A stretch of DNA of 64,000 nt. It comes from Corallococcus sp. AS-1-6 (GTDB lineage Bacteria > Myxococcota > Myxococcia > Myxococcales > Myxococcaceae). The position numbers and the translations under genes were made by a program. The notes beneath the pieces are model-generated. The model was not told the origin of the DNA, searched no databases, and saw nothing but the letters and a program-made list of their open reading frames with translations. This document shows positions 46,254-54,872 of this stretch, in pieces. Where the stretch lies: NCBI RefSeq assembly GCF_020037015.1, contig NZ_JAIQDE010000002.1, positions 186,001-250,000 of the forward strand. The letters run 5' to 3'. Position 1 is the first letter of the stretch, and each line of letters starts with the position of its first letter.

Positions 46254-47122
46254 ATGACCTCCCCCCAGGCCGAGTCCCGCGTCCTGCGCGAGAAGCATCC
46301 CACCGAGGGCGCGGAGCGGGGCCGGCTGTCGCCCCGGCGCGAGGCGCTGCTCCAGGCGCGCATCAAGGACCTGTCCCTGCGGCTGGGCGGCACGCCCCTG
46401 GAGCGCTACATCGCGCAGCTCCACGCGGAGCTGGAGGCGAAGGGCATCTCCTTCAAGACGAGGCAGGCCGCGCGTTCAACTACGCCTACCGCCTCTACGA
46501 CGTGGTGAAGCCCGCGCGCTCGGATGCCTCCATGGGCCTGGGGGTGGAGAAGGACGTGGAGGGGCTGGCCCGGCGGGTGAAGAAGATCCGCCAGGAGTAC
46601 GACGACGAGGCGCTGGCGGAGGAGTACATCGAGGGCCGCGAGCTGTACGTGGGCGTGGTGGGGGACACGGCGGCGCCCGAGGTGCTGCCGGTGGTGGAGC
46701 TGGACTTCGGCTCGCGGTGGAACCGCAAGCGGATGAAGATCGCCAACCGCGAGGTGAAGTTCGGCCCGGAGACGCCGGGCAGCCCGCACCTGGTGCTGCC
46801 CACGGACCTGTCCGACGAGCTGCGCGGCCGCATGGAGCGCGCGGCCGTCACGGCGTTCCGCGCGCTCAAGCTGCGCGACTACGCGCGCATCGACTTCCGC
46901 GTGTCCGCCCGCACCAACGAACCCTACCTCCTGGAGGTGAACCCCAACCCCTACCTGGAGACCCAGTGCGAGGTGGCCATGGGGGCGAAGGAGCGCGGCC
47001 TGGGCTACGAGGCGCTCGTGCAGCGCATCGTGGACACCGCGGCCCGGCGCCACGGCCTGGGCGTGGAGCCCCGGGCCACGGCGCGTCCGCCCACGCGCGA
47101 GCCCGCCCCCGCCCCGCACTGA
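46254..47122 (+). pseudogene. Deletion remnant: metallopeptidase-like fragment fused to ATP-grasp ligase fragment
   Basis: Translation starts well (TTGGAGGGG, then ATG 46251/46254) and reads SRVLREKHPTEGAERGRL to LHAELEAKGISFK. The frame then breaks near 46457. In the second frame comes a 15-residue piece, DEAGRAFNYAYRLYD, and directly after it (about 46502) VVKPARSDASMGLGVEKDVE, the start of the C-terminal ATP-grasp half of a D-Ala-D-Ala-ligase-like enzyme, which then runs intact (LAEEYIEGRELYVGVVG, ARIDFRVSARTNEPYLLEVN, NPNPYLETQ) to the stop. From memory the short piece matches the active-site segment HEAGHAFNYAYRLY of a myxobacterial zinc-peptidase-like family; both histidines are lost (His to Asp, His to Arg). 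The ATP-grasp N-terminal half is missing. I infer two neighbouring genes joined by deletions. A truncated product from an internal ATG near 46531 cannot be excluded. Confidence 0.7.
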
Positions 47123-47204
47123 GCCGGGCGCGCGAGTGACGCCCCCACGGCACCGGTCCCGGATTCCGGTGGCCCGGCCTGGGGCGTTGCTCTAAGGGGG
47201 AGGC

Positions 47205-49436
47205 GTGCTCCACCGTCAGCTCCTGGACCATGCGAAGGCCGTGGCCCGCTTCGCGCCCGTGCGGCCCGCGGTGAAGTCGGGCCTGCGCGCCGCGCTCGCG
47301 TTCTTCGTCCCCACCGTGGTGGGCACCGCGCTGCACCTCCCCGGCGCCCTGTGGCTGGCGGTGGGCGGCTTCAACACGTCCTTCGTGGACAAGGGCGGCT
47401 CCTACCACGCCCGCTTCCGCGCCATGGGCGGCACGGCGCTGGCGGCGGCGGTGTCCGCGGTGATGGGGGGCCTGGCGGGAATGCACCCGGCCCTGGCCAT
47501 CCCCGCCACCCTGCTGTGGGTGACGGCGTGGAGCTTCGCGGGCGTGTACGGCGCCGCGGCGAACCTCACCGGCAACATCGCCGCCACCACCTTCGTCATC
47601 GCGCTGGGCCTGCCGGCGCCCACCGCCCTGCACGCGCTGGAGTCCGGCGTGGCGGTGCTGGGCGGCTCCGCGTGGGCCATGCTGCTGTCGCTGGTGCTCT
47701 GGCCCATCCGCCCCTACCGGCCCGCGCGCAAGGCGGTGGCGGCGTGCTTCGACGCGGTGGCGGACTACGCGGAGGGGCTGTCGCGCGCGGTCCAGGGCGC
47801 GCGCGAGGACGCGTGGCAGGCGCTCATCCAACAGCAGCACGGGCGCATCCGCGAGACGCTGGAGGTGGCGCGCACCACGCTCGCGGCCACGCGCCAGGGC
47901 CGGGGTGAGCGCGGCCGGGGCGAGCGGCTGCTGGTGCTGCTGGAGTCCGCGGACGCGATGTTCATGGGGCTCATCGCCCTGGGCGAGCAGTTGGAGAGCC
48001 TGGGCCCGCCGGTGAGCGGCCCCGTGGGAGACCCGCGCGCGGCGGTGGCGGTGGCGCTGCTGGACTGCGCCAACACGGCCCGGGACCTGGTGCGGCTGGT
48101 GGAGCAGGAGGGCCGCAGCCGCAGGCCCCAGCCGGAGTGGGACGGACGCGCGCTGAAGGACGCGGTCGGGGACCTGGACGCGCGCGGGCTCGTCACGCGG
48201 CTGGAGCGGGCGCGGCTGACGGACATCGCGCGGCTGCTCACGGAGATGCGCGAGCGCGCGGACGTGGCGCTGGACACCGCGTGCCGGCTGCCCGGCCCCT
48301 TCCCCCAGGCCCCGCCTCCCGCACGCGCGCTGGCCGAGGAGTCGCACGTGTCCCTGGGGGACCCCGTGCGCGCGCACCTCACGCTGGACTCGGAGGTGCT
48401 GCGGCACGCGCTGCGCGTGGGCATCACCACCACGGCGGCGGTCTACATCGCCAGCGTGTTCCGTCCGAACCACGGCTACTGGGTGACCCTCACCGTGCTC
48501 ACCATCATGCAGCCGTACACCGGGCCCACCTTCCTCAAGGCGCTGCAACGGGTGCTGGGGACGGTGGTGGGCGGCCTGCTGGCCATCGCCGTCGCGTCCT
48601 GGCTCCAGGACCCGCGCGCGATGATGGGCCTGCTCTTCTGCACCGCGGCCCTGTGCGTGAGCCTCATCCCGCTCAACTACGGGCTGTTCACCATCTTCGC
48701 CACGCTCACCTTCGTGCTGCTGGCGGAGCTGGGCAGCGGGGACTGGACGCTGGCGACCGTGCGCATCGTCAACACGCTCATCGGCGGCGGGCTGGCGCTC
48801 GCGGGCACCTTCTTCCTGTGGCAGCGCTCGGAGGAGCAGCGCTTCCCGGCGCAGTTGGCGGACGCGCTGCGCGCGGACCGTGAGTTCTTCGCCGTGCTGG
48901 CCCGCGCGTGGCAGCAGGGCGGGCCGCCGGACCCGACCGCGCTCGCGGAGGCGCGCCGCAAGCTGGGGCTGGCCACCATCAACGCGGAGACGTCCTTCCA
49001 GCGCCTGCTCAATGAGCCGCGCTGGCGCACGGAGACGGTGGAGCCGCTGATGACGCTGCTCGCGTTCACCCGCCGGTTCGCCGCCGTCTGCACCCTGCTC
49101 GCCTCGCGGCGCTCCGTGCCCTCCACCCCGGCGGTGCAGGAGGCCCTGTCACGCTACGCGCGCGCCATGGACGCGAGCATGGAGGACCTGGCGGACGCGG
49201 TGCACCATGGGCGCCGCCCCAGCCCCCTGCCCGCCTTCGACGTCCTCATCGGCTGGAACGTCCCCACCCCGGACGCGGCCGGCGCGGCGATGGCCGCCGA
49301 GGCGCCCCTGCTCCAGTCCCAGTTGGAGCGGCTGGCGCGCCAGATCACCGTGCTCCACACCGCCGCCGTCCGCCGCCTGGAGGCCCTTCCCGAGGCTCCG
49401 CCCCAGGCCCAGACATCCATGATTACCAAGTCATGA
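47205..49436 (+). CDS. FUSC-family inner-membrane transporter (YccS/AaeB-like)
   Basis: 743 residues with two membrane blocks of about six helices each. The first covers about 20-170 (ALAFFVPTVVGTALHLPGAL, then LLSLVLWPIRPYRPARKAVA at its end) and the second about 405-540 (VYIASVFRPNHGYWVTLTVL, GLLFCTAALCVSLIPLNYG). A soluble helical region lies between them and a second one at the C-terminus. The GYWVTLTVLTIMQPYTGPTF segment is the FUSC signature. Characterised relatives include aromatic-acid and fusaric-acid exporters, but many are uncharacterised. The start is GTG 47205 with GGGGGAGG immediately upstream, a very short spacing. Confidence 0.88.
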   Translation: MLHRQLLDHAKAVARFAPVRPAVKSGLRAALAFFVPTVVGTALHLPGALWLAVGGFNTSFVDKGGSYHARFRAMGGTALAAAVSAVMGGLAGMHPALAIPATLLWVTAWSFAGVYGAAANLTGNIAATTFVIALGLPAPTALHALESGVAVLGGSAWAMLLSLVLWPIRPYRPARKAVAACFDAVADYAEGLSRAVQGAREDAWQALIQQQHGRIRETLEVARTTLAATRQGRGERGRGERLLVLLESADAMFMGLIALGEQLESLGPPVSGPVGDPRAAVAVALLDCANTARDLVRLVEQEGRSRRPQPEWDGRALKDAVGDLDARGLVTRLERARLTDIARLLTEMRERADVALDTACRLPGPFPQAPPPARALAEESHVSLGDPVRAHLTLDSEVLRHALRVGITTTAAVYIASVFRPNHGYWVTLTVLTIMQPYTGPTFLKALQRVLGTVVGGLLAIAVASWLQDPRAMMGLLFCTAALCVSLIPLNYGLFTIFATLTFVLLAELGSGDWTLATVRIVNTLIGGGLALAGTFFLWQRSEEQRFPAQLADALRADREFFAVLARAWQQGGPPDPTALAEARRKLGLATINAETSFQRLLNEPRWRTETVEPLMTLLAFTRRFAAVCTLLASRRSVPSTPAVQEALSRYARAMDASMEDLADAVHHGRRPSPLPAFDVLIGWNVPTPDAAGAAMAAEAPLLQSQLERLARQITVLHTAAVRRLEALPEAPPQAQTSMITKS

Positions 49437-49488
49437 CAGAACAATCTGGATAGACTGCGGGGCTCCCCCCTTGGTGTCTGGAGCCCCC

Positions 49489-51381
49489 ATGTCCTCCTGG
49501 TTGTCTCGTGTCCCCCTGCAGGGCCTGCTGCTGGCCGCCTCCGCCCTCCTGCCGCCCGCCGCGAGCGCGGCGAACGAGACCGTGCGGGTGTGGCTGACGA
49601 CGACGTCAGGCAGCGCGCTGGCGAAGAAGCTCAACGCGGAGGCGGACAAGGCGTTCGGCCCGGAGACGGGCAGCGCGACGGCCATCGACGTGAACGACGG
49701 CGTCACGTACCAGACCCTGGACGGGTTCGGCGGCGCGCTCACGGATTCGTCCGCGTGGCTCATCTTCAACTCGCCGCAGCGCACGGCCATCATGAACGAC
49801 CTGTTCAGCGTGAGCGCGGGCGCGGGCCAGAGCGCCATCCGCCTGCCCATGGGCGCGTCCGACTTCGCTCGCGCCAACTACACCTACGACGACACCTGCT
49901 GTGACCTGAACGACTTCTCCGTGGGCCACGACACGGCGTACATCCTGCCGCTGCTCAAGCAGGCGCGCGCCATCAACCCGGAGGTGAAGGTGTTCGCGGT
50001 GCCGTGGAGCGCGCCCGCGTGGATGAAGTTCAACAACTCGCTCACCGGCGGCGGATACCTGCGCAACGATTTGTACGGCACCTACGCGAGCTACTTCGTG
50101 CGCTTCGTGCAGGCCTACCAGGCGAACGGCGTGCCCATCCACGCGCTGAGCCTCCAGAACGAGCCGCACAACGCCAACGGCGGCTACGCGACCATGCAGA
50201 TGGAGTCCAACGATCAGTCCGTCTTCGCGGCGCAGCACCTGCGCCCCGCGCTCAACGCCGCGGGCTTCAGCGGCGTGAAGCTGCTGGCGTGGGACCACAA
50301 CTGGTACGACGGCTCCGGCCCCGCGGGCTACCCGCACGAGGTGATGGCCTACAACGGCGGTCAGGCGCAGGGCGCCGTCGCGGGCGTGGCCTACCACTGC
50401 TACGAGAGCCCCGAGGGCAGCTACAGCGTCCAGTCCGCCTTCCACGACGCGTACCCCGCCAGGGAGGTGCACTTCACGGAGTGCACCGGCGGCTTCTGGG
50501 CCACCAACGCCGCGGCGAACCTGGAGTGGGCGCTGCGGAACAACCTCTTCGGGCCGCTGCGCCACTGGTCGCGCACGTCCTTCTACTGGAACCTGGCGTT
50601 GGATCCGAACCACGGGCCGCGCGTGGGCGGCTGCGCGGACTGCCGGGGCATGTTCACCGTGGACAACGCCAACGGCACGTACACGCGCAACGAGGAGTAC
50701 TACGCGTGGGCGCACCTGGCGAAGGTGGTGCGGCCGGGCGCGGTGCGCGTGGGCGCCACGTCGCTGGGCAACAACAACATCGAGACGCTCGCCTTCCGCA
50801 ACCCGGACGGCTCGCGCGCACTCATCGCGCTGAACTCGAATGACGGCGCCACGCTGTCCTTCAAGGTCCGCTGGAACGGCCAGGCCTTCGAGTACACGCT
50901 GCCTCCGCGCTCGGTGGCGTCCTTCCAGTGGGGCGGGACGTCCAGCCCGCAGGGGCCCTGGTACCGGCTGGTCAACAAGGCCACCGGCAGGTGCGTGGAC
51001 ATCGTGGGCCCGTCCACGGCGGACGGCGCCGGGCTGCACCAGTGGACGTGCCACACCGGCGCCAGCCAGCAGTGGTCGCTGGTGGCCACGGACAGCGGCT
51101 ACTCGCGGCTGGTGTCGCGCTACAGCGGCAAGGCGGTGGACGTGGCGGACGCGGGCCAGGCGGACGGCGCGCGCGTGCAGCAGTGGTCCTGGGCGGGCGG
51201 CGCGAACCAGCAGTTCAAGCCGGTGGCCACCAGCGGCGGCTACACCCGCTTCGAGGCCCGCCACAGCGGCAAGGTGCTGGACGTGAGCAACTGCTGGAGC
51301 AGCGGCGACGGGGCCACCGTCCAGCAGTGGGTCTGGTCCAACAACGACTGCCAGCAGTTCCGCCTGGAAGCCGTGCCCTGA
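49489..51381 (+). CDS. Secreted GH30 glycoside hydrolase with C-terminal ricin B lectin
   Basis: 630 residues from ATG 49489 (GGAG six bases upstream) with a signal peptide ending PPAASAANE. The GH30 (beta/alpha)8 barrel begins with the conserved TYQTLDGFGGALTDSSAW. The acid/base is Glu225 in LQNEPH and the nucleophile Glu331 in VHFTECTGGFW. SAIRLPMGASDF and FAVPWSAPAWMK are typical of glucosylceramidase-like GH30 (GH30_1/3). A beta-sandwich follows to about residue 480. The last 150 residues are a ricin-type beta-trefoil with QxW-type repeats (QQWSLVATDSGY, NQQFKPVATSGGY, CQQFRLE). Likely acts on beta-1,6-glucans or glucosylceramide-like substrates. Confidence 0.93.
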   Translation: MSSWLSRVPLQGLLLAASALLPPAASAANETVRVWLTTTSGSALAKKLNAEADKAFGPETGSATAIDVNDGVTYQTLDGFGGALTDSSAWLIFNSPQRTAIMNDLFSVSAGAGQSAIRLPMGASDFARANYTYDDTCCDLNDFSVGHDTAYILPLLKQARAINPEVKVFAVPWSAPAWMKFNNSLTGGGYLRNDLYGTYASYFVRFVQAYQANGVPIHALSLQNEPHNANGGYATMQMESNDQSVFAAQHLRPALNAAGFSGVKLLAWDHNWYDGSGPAGYPHEVMAYNGGQAQGAVAGVAYHCYESPEGSYSVQSAFHDAYPAREVHFTECTGGFWATNAAANLEWALRNNLFGPLRHWSRTSFYWNLALDPNHGPRVGGCADCRGMFTVDNANGTYTRNEEYYAWAHLAKVVRPGAVRVGATSLGNNNIETLAFRNPDGSRALIALNSNDGATLSFKVRWNGQAFEYTLPPRSVASFQWGGTSSPQGPWYRLVNKATGRCVDIVGPSTADGAGLHQWTCHTGASQQWSLVATDSGYSRLVSRYSGKAVDVADAGQADGARVQQWSWAGGANQQFKPVATSGGYTRFEARHSGKVLDVSNCWSSGDGATVQQWVWSNNDCQQFRLEAVP

Positions 51382-51572
51382 TCAGCGCACCGTCGGCGGC
51401 GGCGGGGTCGAACCGGAGCAGCGAGCCCATGGCCGCCTTCACGGCCCCGCGGTGTGTCCGCCACCCCGTTCCCGCAGGCCCGCCTGGGGAAAGGCGGACG
51501 TCTCCAGCGCCGGATCCGTCCTGCGGGCAACACCCGGCGGGGCGCACAGCGCACTCGCGCCAATCTTTTTCG

Positions 51573-52751
51573 ATGCGGGTGGTTCCATTCGCCGCCCGCG
51601 CCCCCACTGTTTCCGGTGCACCGCCCGTGAACTCCTCCGACGCCAACAACGCCCACACCGGTCGCACTGCTGTCACGGTCCTCAACGTCAATGACGACCC
51701 GGCGACGCTGTACCTGCTGAGCCTCACCCTGAAGCAGGGTGGCTACCAGGTCCTCGAGGCCACGGGAGGACGCGAGGCGCTCCGGCTGGCCCAGGGGCTG
51801 CCCGACCTGGTGCTGCTGGACGTGCACATGCCGGACATCGACGGCTACGAGGTGTGCCGCCGCCTGCGCGCGGACGAGGCCACGCACGACCTGCTCATCG
51901 CCCACCTGTCGTCCGTCTCCGTCAAGCGCGAGGACCGCGTGCGGGGCCTGGCCCAGGGCGCGGACGCGTACTGGACGCGGCCCCTGGCGGAGGACGAGCT
52001 GCTCGCGAACATCGAGGCGCTCCTGCGCCTGCAGGCCCGCGCCCGGGACGCCGTGCGCGCGAGAGACCGGTTCCTCCGCGTCGCCGGCCACGAGCTGAGG
52101 ACGCCCCTCACCGTGCTGCGCCTCAACCTGGAGCGCGCGGTGGAGATGGTGCGGGGGGACGCGAACACGGGCGACCTGATGCGGAAGCGCCTGGCCCCCG
52201 CGGTGCGCCAGCTCACCCGGCTCCAGGGCCTGGTGGACAGCCTGGCGGACGTGTCGCGCCTGTCCACGCAGGACGTGGCCCTGGTGGTGGACACCGTGGA
52301 CTTCTCCCAGATGGTGCGCGAGCAGGTGGAGCGCTTCCAGGCCCCGGCCCGCAGCGCGAACGTGGCGCTGACGGCGGAGCTGCCGGACGCGCCCGTCCTG
52401 CTCTTCGGCGACCGCCGCATGCTGGAGCAGGCCGTGGGTCACCTGTTGTCCAACGCCATCAAGTTCGGCGAGGACCGGCCCGCGAAGGTCCGCCTGTCCA
52501 CGCAGGAGGACCACGCGGTGCTCGCCGTGGAGGACCACGGCGTGGGCATTGCCCCGGAGGACCAGGCGCGAATCTTCCGCCGCTTCGAGCGCGTGCCCTC
52601 CGGCGGCCGCTTCGACGGGCTGGGGCTGGGGCTCTACCTGGCCCAGGAGATCGCCGCCGCGCACGACGGCACGTTGACCGTGAAGAGCGCCCTGGGCCAG
52701 GGCGCGTGTTTCGAGCTGAGGCTCCCACTGCATCGCACCCAGCGGTACTGA
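51573..52751 (+). CDS. Receiver-histidine kinase (response regulator fused to HisKA/HATPase)
   Basis: About 392 residues. The start is uncertain: ATG 51573 and GTG 51627 both lack a ribosome site. An N-terminal receiver (about 34-155) has the acidic pair DD at 41-42 and phospho-Asp83 (VLLDVHMPDIDG), but the usual Lys-Pro is Arg-Pro (YWTRPLAE). It is joined directly to a histidine kinase: the H-box is AGHELRTPLT with His173, then the N-box HLLSNAIKFGE, the G1 box DHGVGIAPED and the G2 box GLGLGLYLAQEI. No membrane helix or PAS domain, so it is cytoplasmic, and its input is probably phosphate on its own receiver. It leads a three-gene unit with the KaiC-like gene 22 bp downstream. Confidence 0.9.
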   Translation: MRVVPFAARAPTVSGAPPVNSSDANNAHTGRTAVTVLNVNDDPATLYLLSLTLKQGGYQVLEATGGREALRLAQGLPDLVLLDVHMPDIDGYEVCRRLRADEATHDLLIAHLSSVSVKREDRVRGLAQGADAYWTRPLAEDELLANIEALLRLQARARDAVRARDRFLRVAGHELRTPLTVLRLNLERAVEMVRGDANTGDLMRKRLAPAVRQLTRLQGLVDSLADVSRLSTQDVALVVDTVDFSQMVREQVERFQAPARSANVALTAELPDAPVLLFGDRRMLEQAVGHLLSNAIKFGEDRPAKVRLSTQEDHAVLAVEDHGVGIAPEDQARIFRRFERVPSGGRFDGLGLGLYLAQEIAAAHDGTLTVKSALGQGACFELRLPLHRTQRY

Positions 52752-52773
52752 CGTCGCAAGAGGAGAAGGATTC

Positions 52774-54399
52774 GTGTCGAACAACGAAGACGCGGACGGG
52801 AGCAAAAGGTCCGGCGAAGGCAAGAGCCCGGCGAAGCGGCTCATCACCGGCGTGCCCCGGCTGGACTTCATCACCAAGGGCGGCCTCATCCTGGGCTCGT
52901 CCTACGCCATCATCGGGCCGCCGGGCTCCGGCAAGACGGTGCTGGCCAACCAGATTGCCTTCCAGCACGTGAAGAACGGCGGCAAGGCGCTCTACGTGAC
53001 GCTGCTGTCGGAGTCGCACGGGCGCATGCTGGAGAACCTGTCGCAGATGACGTTCTACGACGACAGCGTCATCCCGGACCGGCTCCAGTACCTGAGCGGC
53101 TACCGCGACCTGGAGCGCGACGGGCTCAAGGGCCTGCTGGAGCTCCTGCGCAAGAACGCCCAGGCCCACGGCACCACGCTGCTCATCATCGACGGCATGG
53201 ACGCGGCGAAGGAGTTCGCCCGCTCGGACCTCTCCTTCAAGCGCTTCCTGCAGGACCTGCAGACCTTCAGCAGCATCCTGGGCTGCACCACGCTGCTGCT
53301 CTCCCCGCACCATGAAGGGGAGATCCACCCGGAGAACACCGCGGTGGACGGCATCTTCGAGCTGTCGCTGTGGCTGCACGGCCCCCGCGCGGTGCGCGAG
53401 CTCATCGCCATCAAGTTCCGCGGCGGACCGTCCCTGCTGGGCCGCCACGAGGTGGAGATCAGCAACCAGGGCATGGTCATCCACCCGCGCACGGAGGTGC
53501 AGTTCGCGCACCCCGCGGCGGAGGGGCGCGAGGACCGCATCCGCATGTCCTTCGGCATCCCCCGCCTGGACGACGCGCTCCGGGGCGGCCTGCTGTCCGG
53601 CTCCACCACCCTGCTGCTGGGCGCGCCCGGCACGGGCAAGACGCTGCTGGGCCTGCACTTCCTCCTCCAGGGCGCGCGCGAGGGCCAGCCGGGCGTCTAC
53701 TTCGGCTTCTTCGAGACGCCCCCCCGCCTCATCGAGAAGGCGGAGGGCACCGGCATGGGGGACCTCCAGAAGTACGTGGACGAGGGCCTCATCGAAATCC
53801 AGTGGCAGCCGCCGCTGGAGCACAACATGGACTCGCTGGCGGAGAAGCTCCTGGAGCGCATCGAGGAGCGGAAGGTGGACCGGCTGCGCCTGTTCATCGA
53901 CGGCGTGTCCGGCTTCCGCTCCGCGGCGGTGTACCCGGACCGCCTGGGCCGCTTCTTCTCCGCGCTCACGCACCAGTTGCGGATGATGGACGTCACCACG
54001 CTGTACTCGGATGAGACGCCCCTCTTCAGCCCCGGCGTGGACATGCCCCAGCCGGAGGCCGCGTCCACCGTGGAGAACGTCATCCTGGTGCGCTACGTGG
54101 AGCTGCGCTCGCAGCTCTACCGGCTGCTCTCCATCATGAAGATGCGGGAGAGCGCCTACGACAGCGGCATCCGCGAGTTCTCCATCAGCGAGCAGGGCAT
54201 CGAGGTCGCGGGCACCTTCGAGAGCGCGGAGAGCATCCTCACCGGCCACGCGCGCCTGTCCGCCGGAGCGGCCGCCCAGCCGAGCCGCGTGAAGGCACCC
54301 CTGGGCGCGAAGAAGAAGCAGGGCCCCAAGGCGCCCGCGAAGAAGAAGCCGGCCGCGAAGAAGGCTCCGGCGGGCACGTCCCGGCGGAGGCGTTCATGA
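52774..54399 (+). CDS. KaiC-like double-ATPase (RecA superfamily)
   Basis: 541 residues with two tandem KaiC domains. Domain I (about 22-245) has Walker A GPPGSGKT at 48-55 and LLIIDGMD as Walker B. Domain II (about 262-485) has GAPGTGKT at 283-290 and LRLFIDGVSGF. Where cyanobacterial KaiC carries paired catalytic glutamates, domain I shows LLSES and domain II FFETP, so clock-type hydrolysis is not assured. No KaiA or KaiB is nearby. The final 45 residues are Lys/Ala-rich and basic (AKKKPAAKKAPAGTSRRRRS), which could bind nucleic acid. GTG 52774 has AGGAG eight bases upstream, and the stop overlaps the next gene's ATG. Likely an ATP-dependent switch within a two-component pathway. Confidence 0.92.
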   Translation: MSNNEDADGSKRSGEGKSPAKRLITGVPRLDFITKGGLILGSSYAIIGPPGSGKTVLANQIAFQHVKNGGKALYVTLLSESHGRMLENLSQMTFYDDSVIPDRLQYLSGYRDLERDGLKGLLELLRKNAQAHGTTLLIIDGMDAAKEFARSDLSFKRFLQDLQTFSSILGCTTLLLSPHHEGEIHPENTAVDGIFELSLWLHGPRAVRELIAIKFRGGPSLLGRHEVEISNQGMVIHPRTEVQFAHPAAEGREDRIRMSFGIPRLDDALRGGLLSGSTTLLLGAPGTGKTLLGLHFLLQGAREGQPGVYFGFFETPPRLIEKAEGTGMGDLQKYVDEGLIEIQWQPPLEHNMDSLAEKLLERIEERKVDRLRLFIDGVSGFRSAAVYPDRLGRFFSALTHQLRMMDVTTLYSDETPLFSPGVDMPQPEAASTVENVILVRYVELRSQLYRLLSIMKMRESAYDSGIREFSISEQGIEVAGTFESAESILTGHARLSAGAAAQPSRVKAPLGAKKKQGPKAPAKKKPAAKKAPAGTSRRRRS

Positions 54400-54752
54400 A
54401 GACCGTGCTCGTCGTGGACGATGAGCTGGACATCGCCGAAGCCATCCAGGCCATCCTGGAAGAGGAACAACTGCGCGTCGTCATCTGCGGCAACGGCCGC
54501 GAGGCGCTGGCCCGGCTCAAGGAGGAGACGCCCGACCTGGCCATCATCGACGTGATGATGCCGGTGATGAACGGCTACGAGACCATCGACGCCATCCGCA
54601 AGGACGGCACCCACCGCTTCCCCATCCTCGTCATGAGCGCCATCCAGCCGCCCAGGGCCAAGATGGAGGAACAGCAGTGGGCCGGCTTCCTCAAGAAGCC
54701 CTTCTCCCTCAGGGACCTGGTCGACACCGTGGAGCGGCTGACCGCGCCGTAG
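54396..54752 (+). CDS. Single-domain response regulator
   Basis: 118 residues, a complete CheY-type receiver with no output domain. All catalytic residues are present: Asp8/Asp9 (VVDDE), phospho-Asp52 (LAIIDVMMPVMNG), the Ser of ILVMSAI, and Lys-Pro in FLKKPFS. The ATG overlaps the KaiC-like stop (ATGA), with GGAGG five bases upstream inside that gene. It is presumably phosphorylated by the histidine kinase two genes upstream and acts through a protein partner, plausibly the KaiC-like ATPase. Confidence 0.95.
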   Translation: MKTVLVVDDELDIAEAIQAILEEEQLRVVICGNGREALARLKEETPDLAIIDVMMPVMNGYETIDAIRKDGTHRFPILVMSAIQPPRAKMEEQQWAGFLKKPFSLRDLVDTVERLTAP

Positions 54753-54777
54753 GTGCCGCTCTCACGCTTTCAGCTCA

Positions 54778-54815
54778 AAGCACCCGCGGCGGGCAGGCAG
54801 CCGGCGCGGGTGCTT
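54778..54815 (+). terminator. Hairpin ending the KaiC-like module
   Basis: A perfect 11-bp inverted repeat, AAGCACCCGCG (54778-54788) and CGCGGGTGCTT (54805-54815), with a structured GC-rich loop. It lies 25 bases after the response regulator stop. Only a weak CCGGTTG tract follows. Confidence 0.65.
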
Positions 54816-54872
54816 CCGGTTGAAATCAAGGGATCGCGCGCGCACAGTGGGTCCACCTGACGCGACGCCTCC

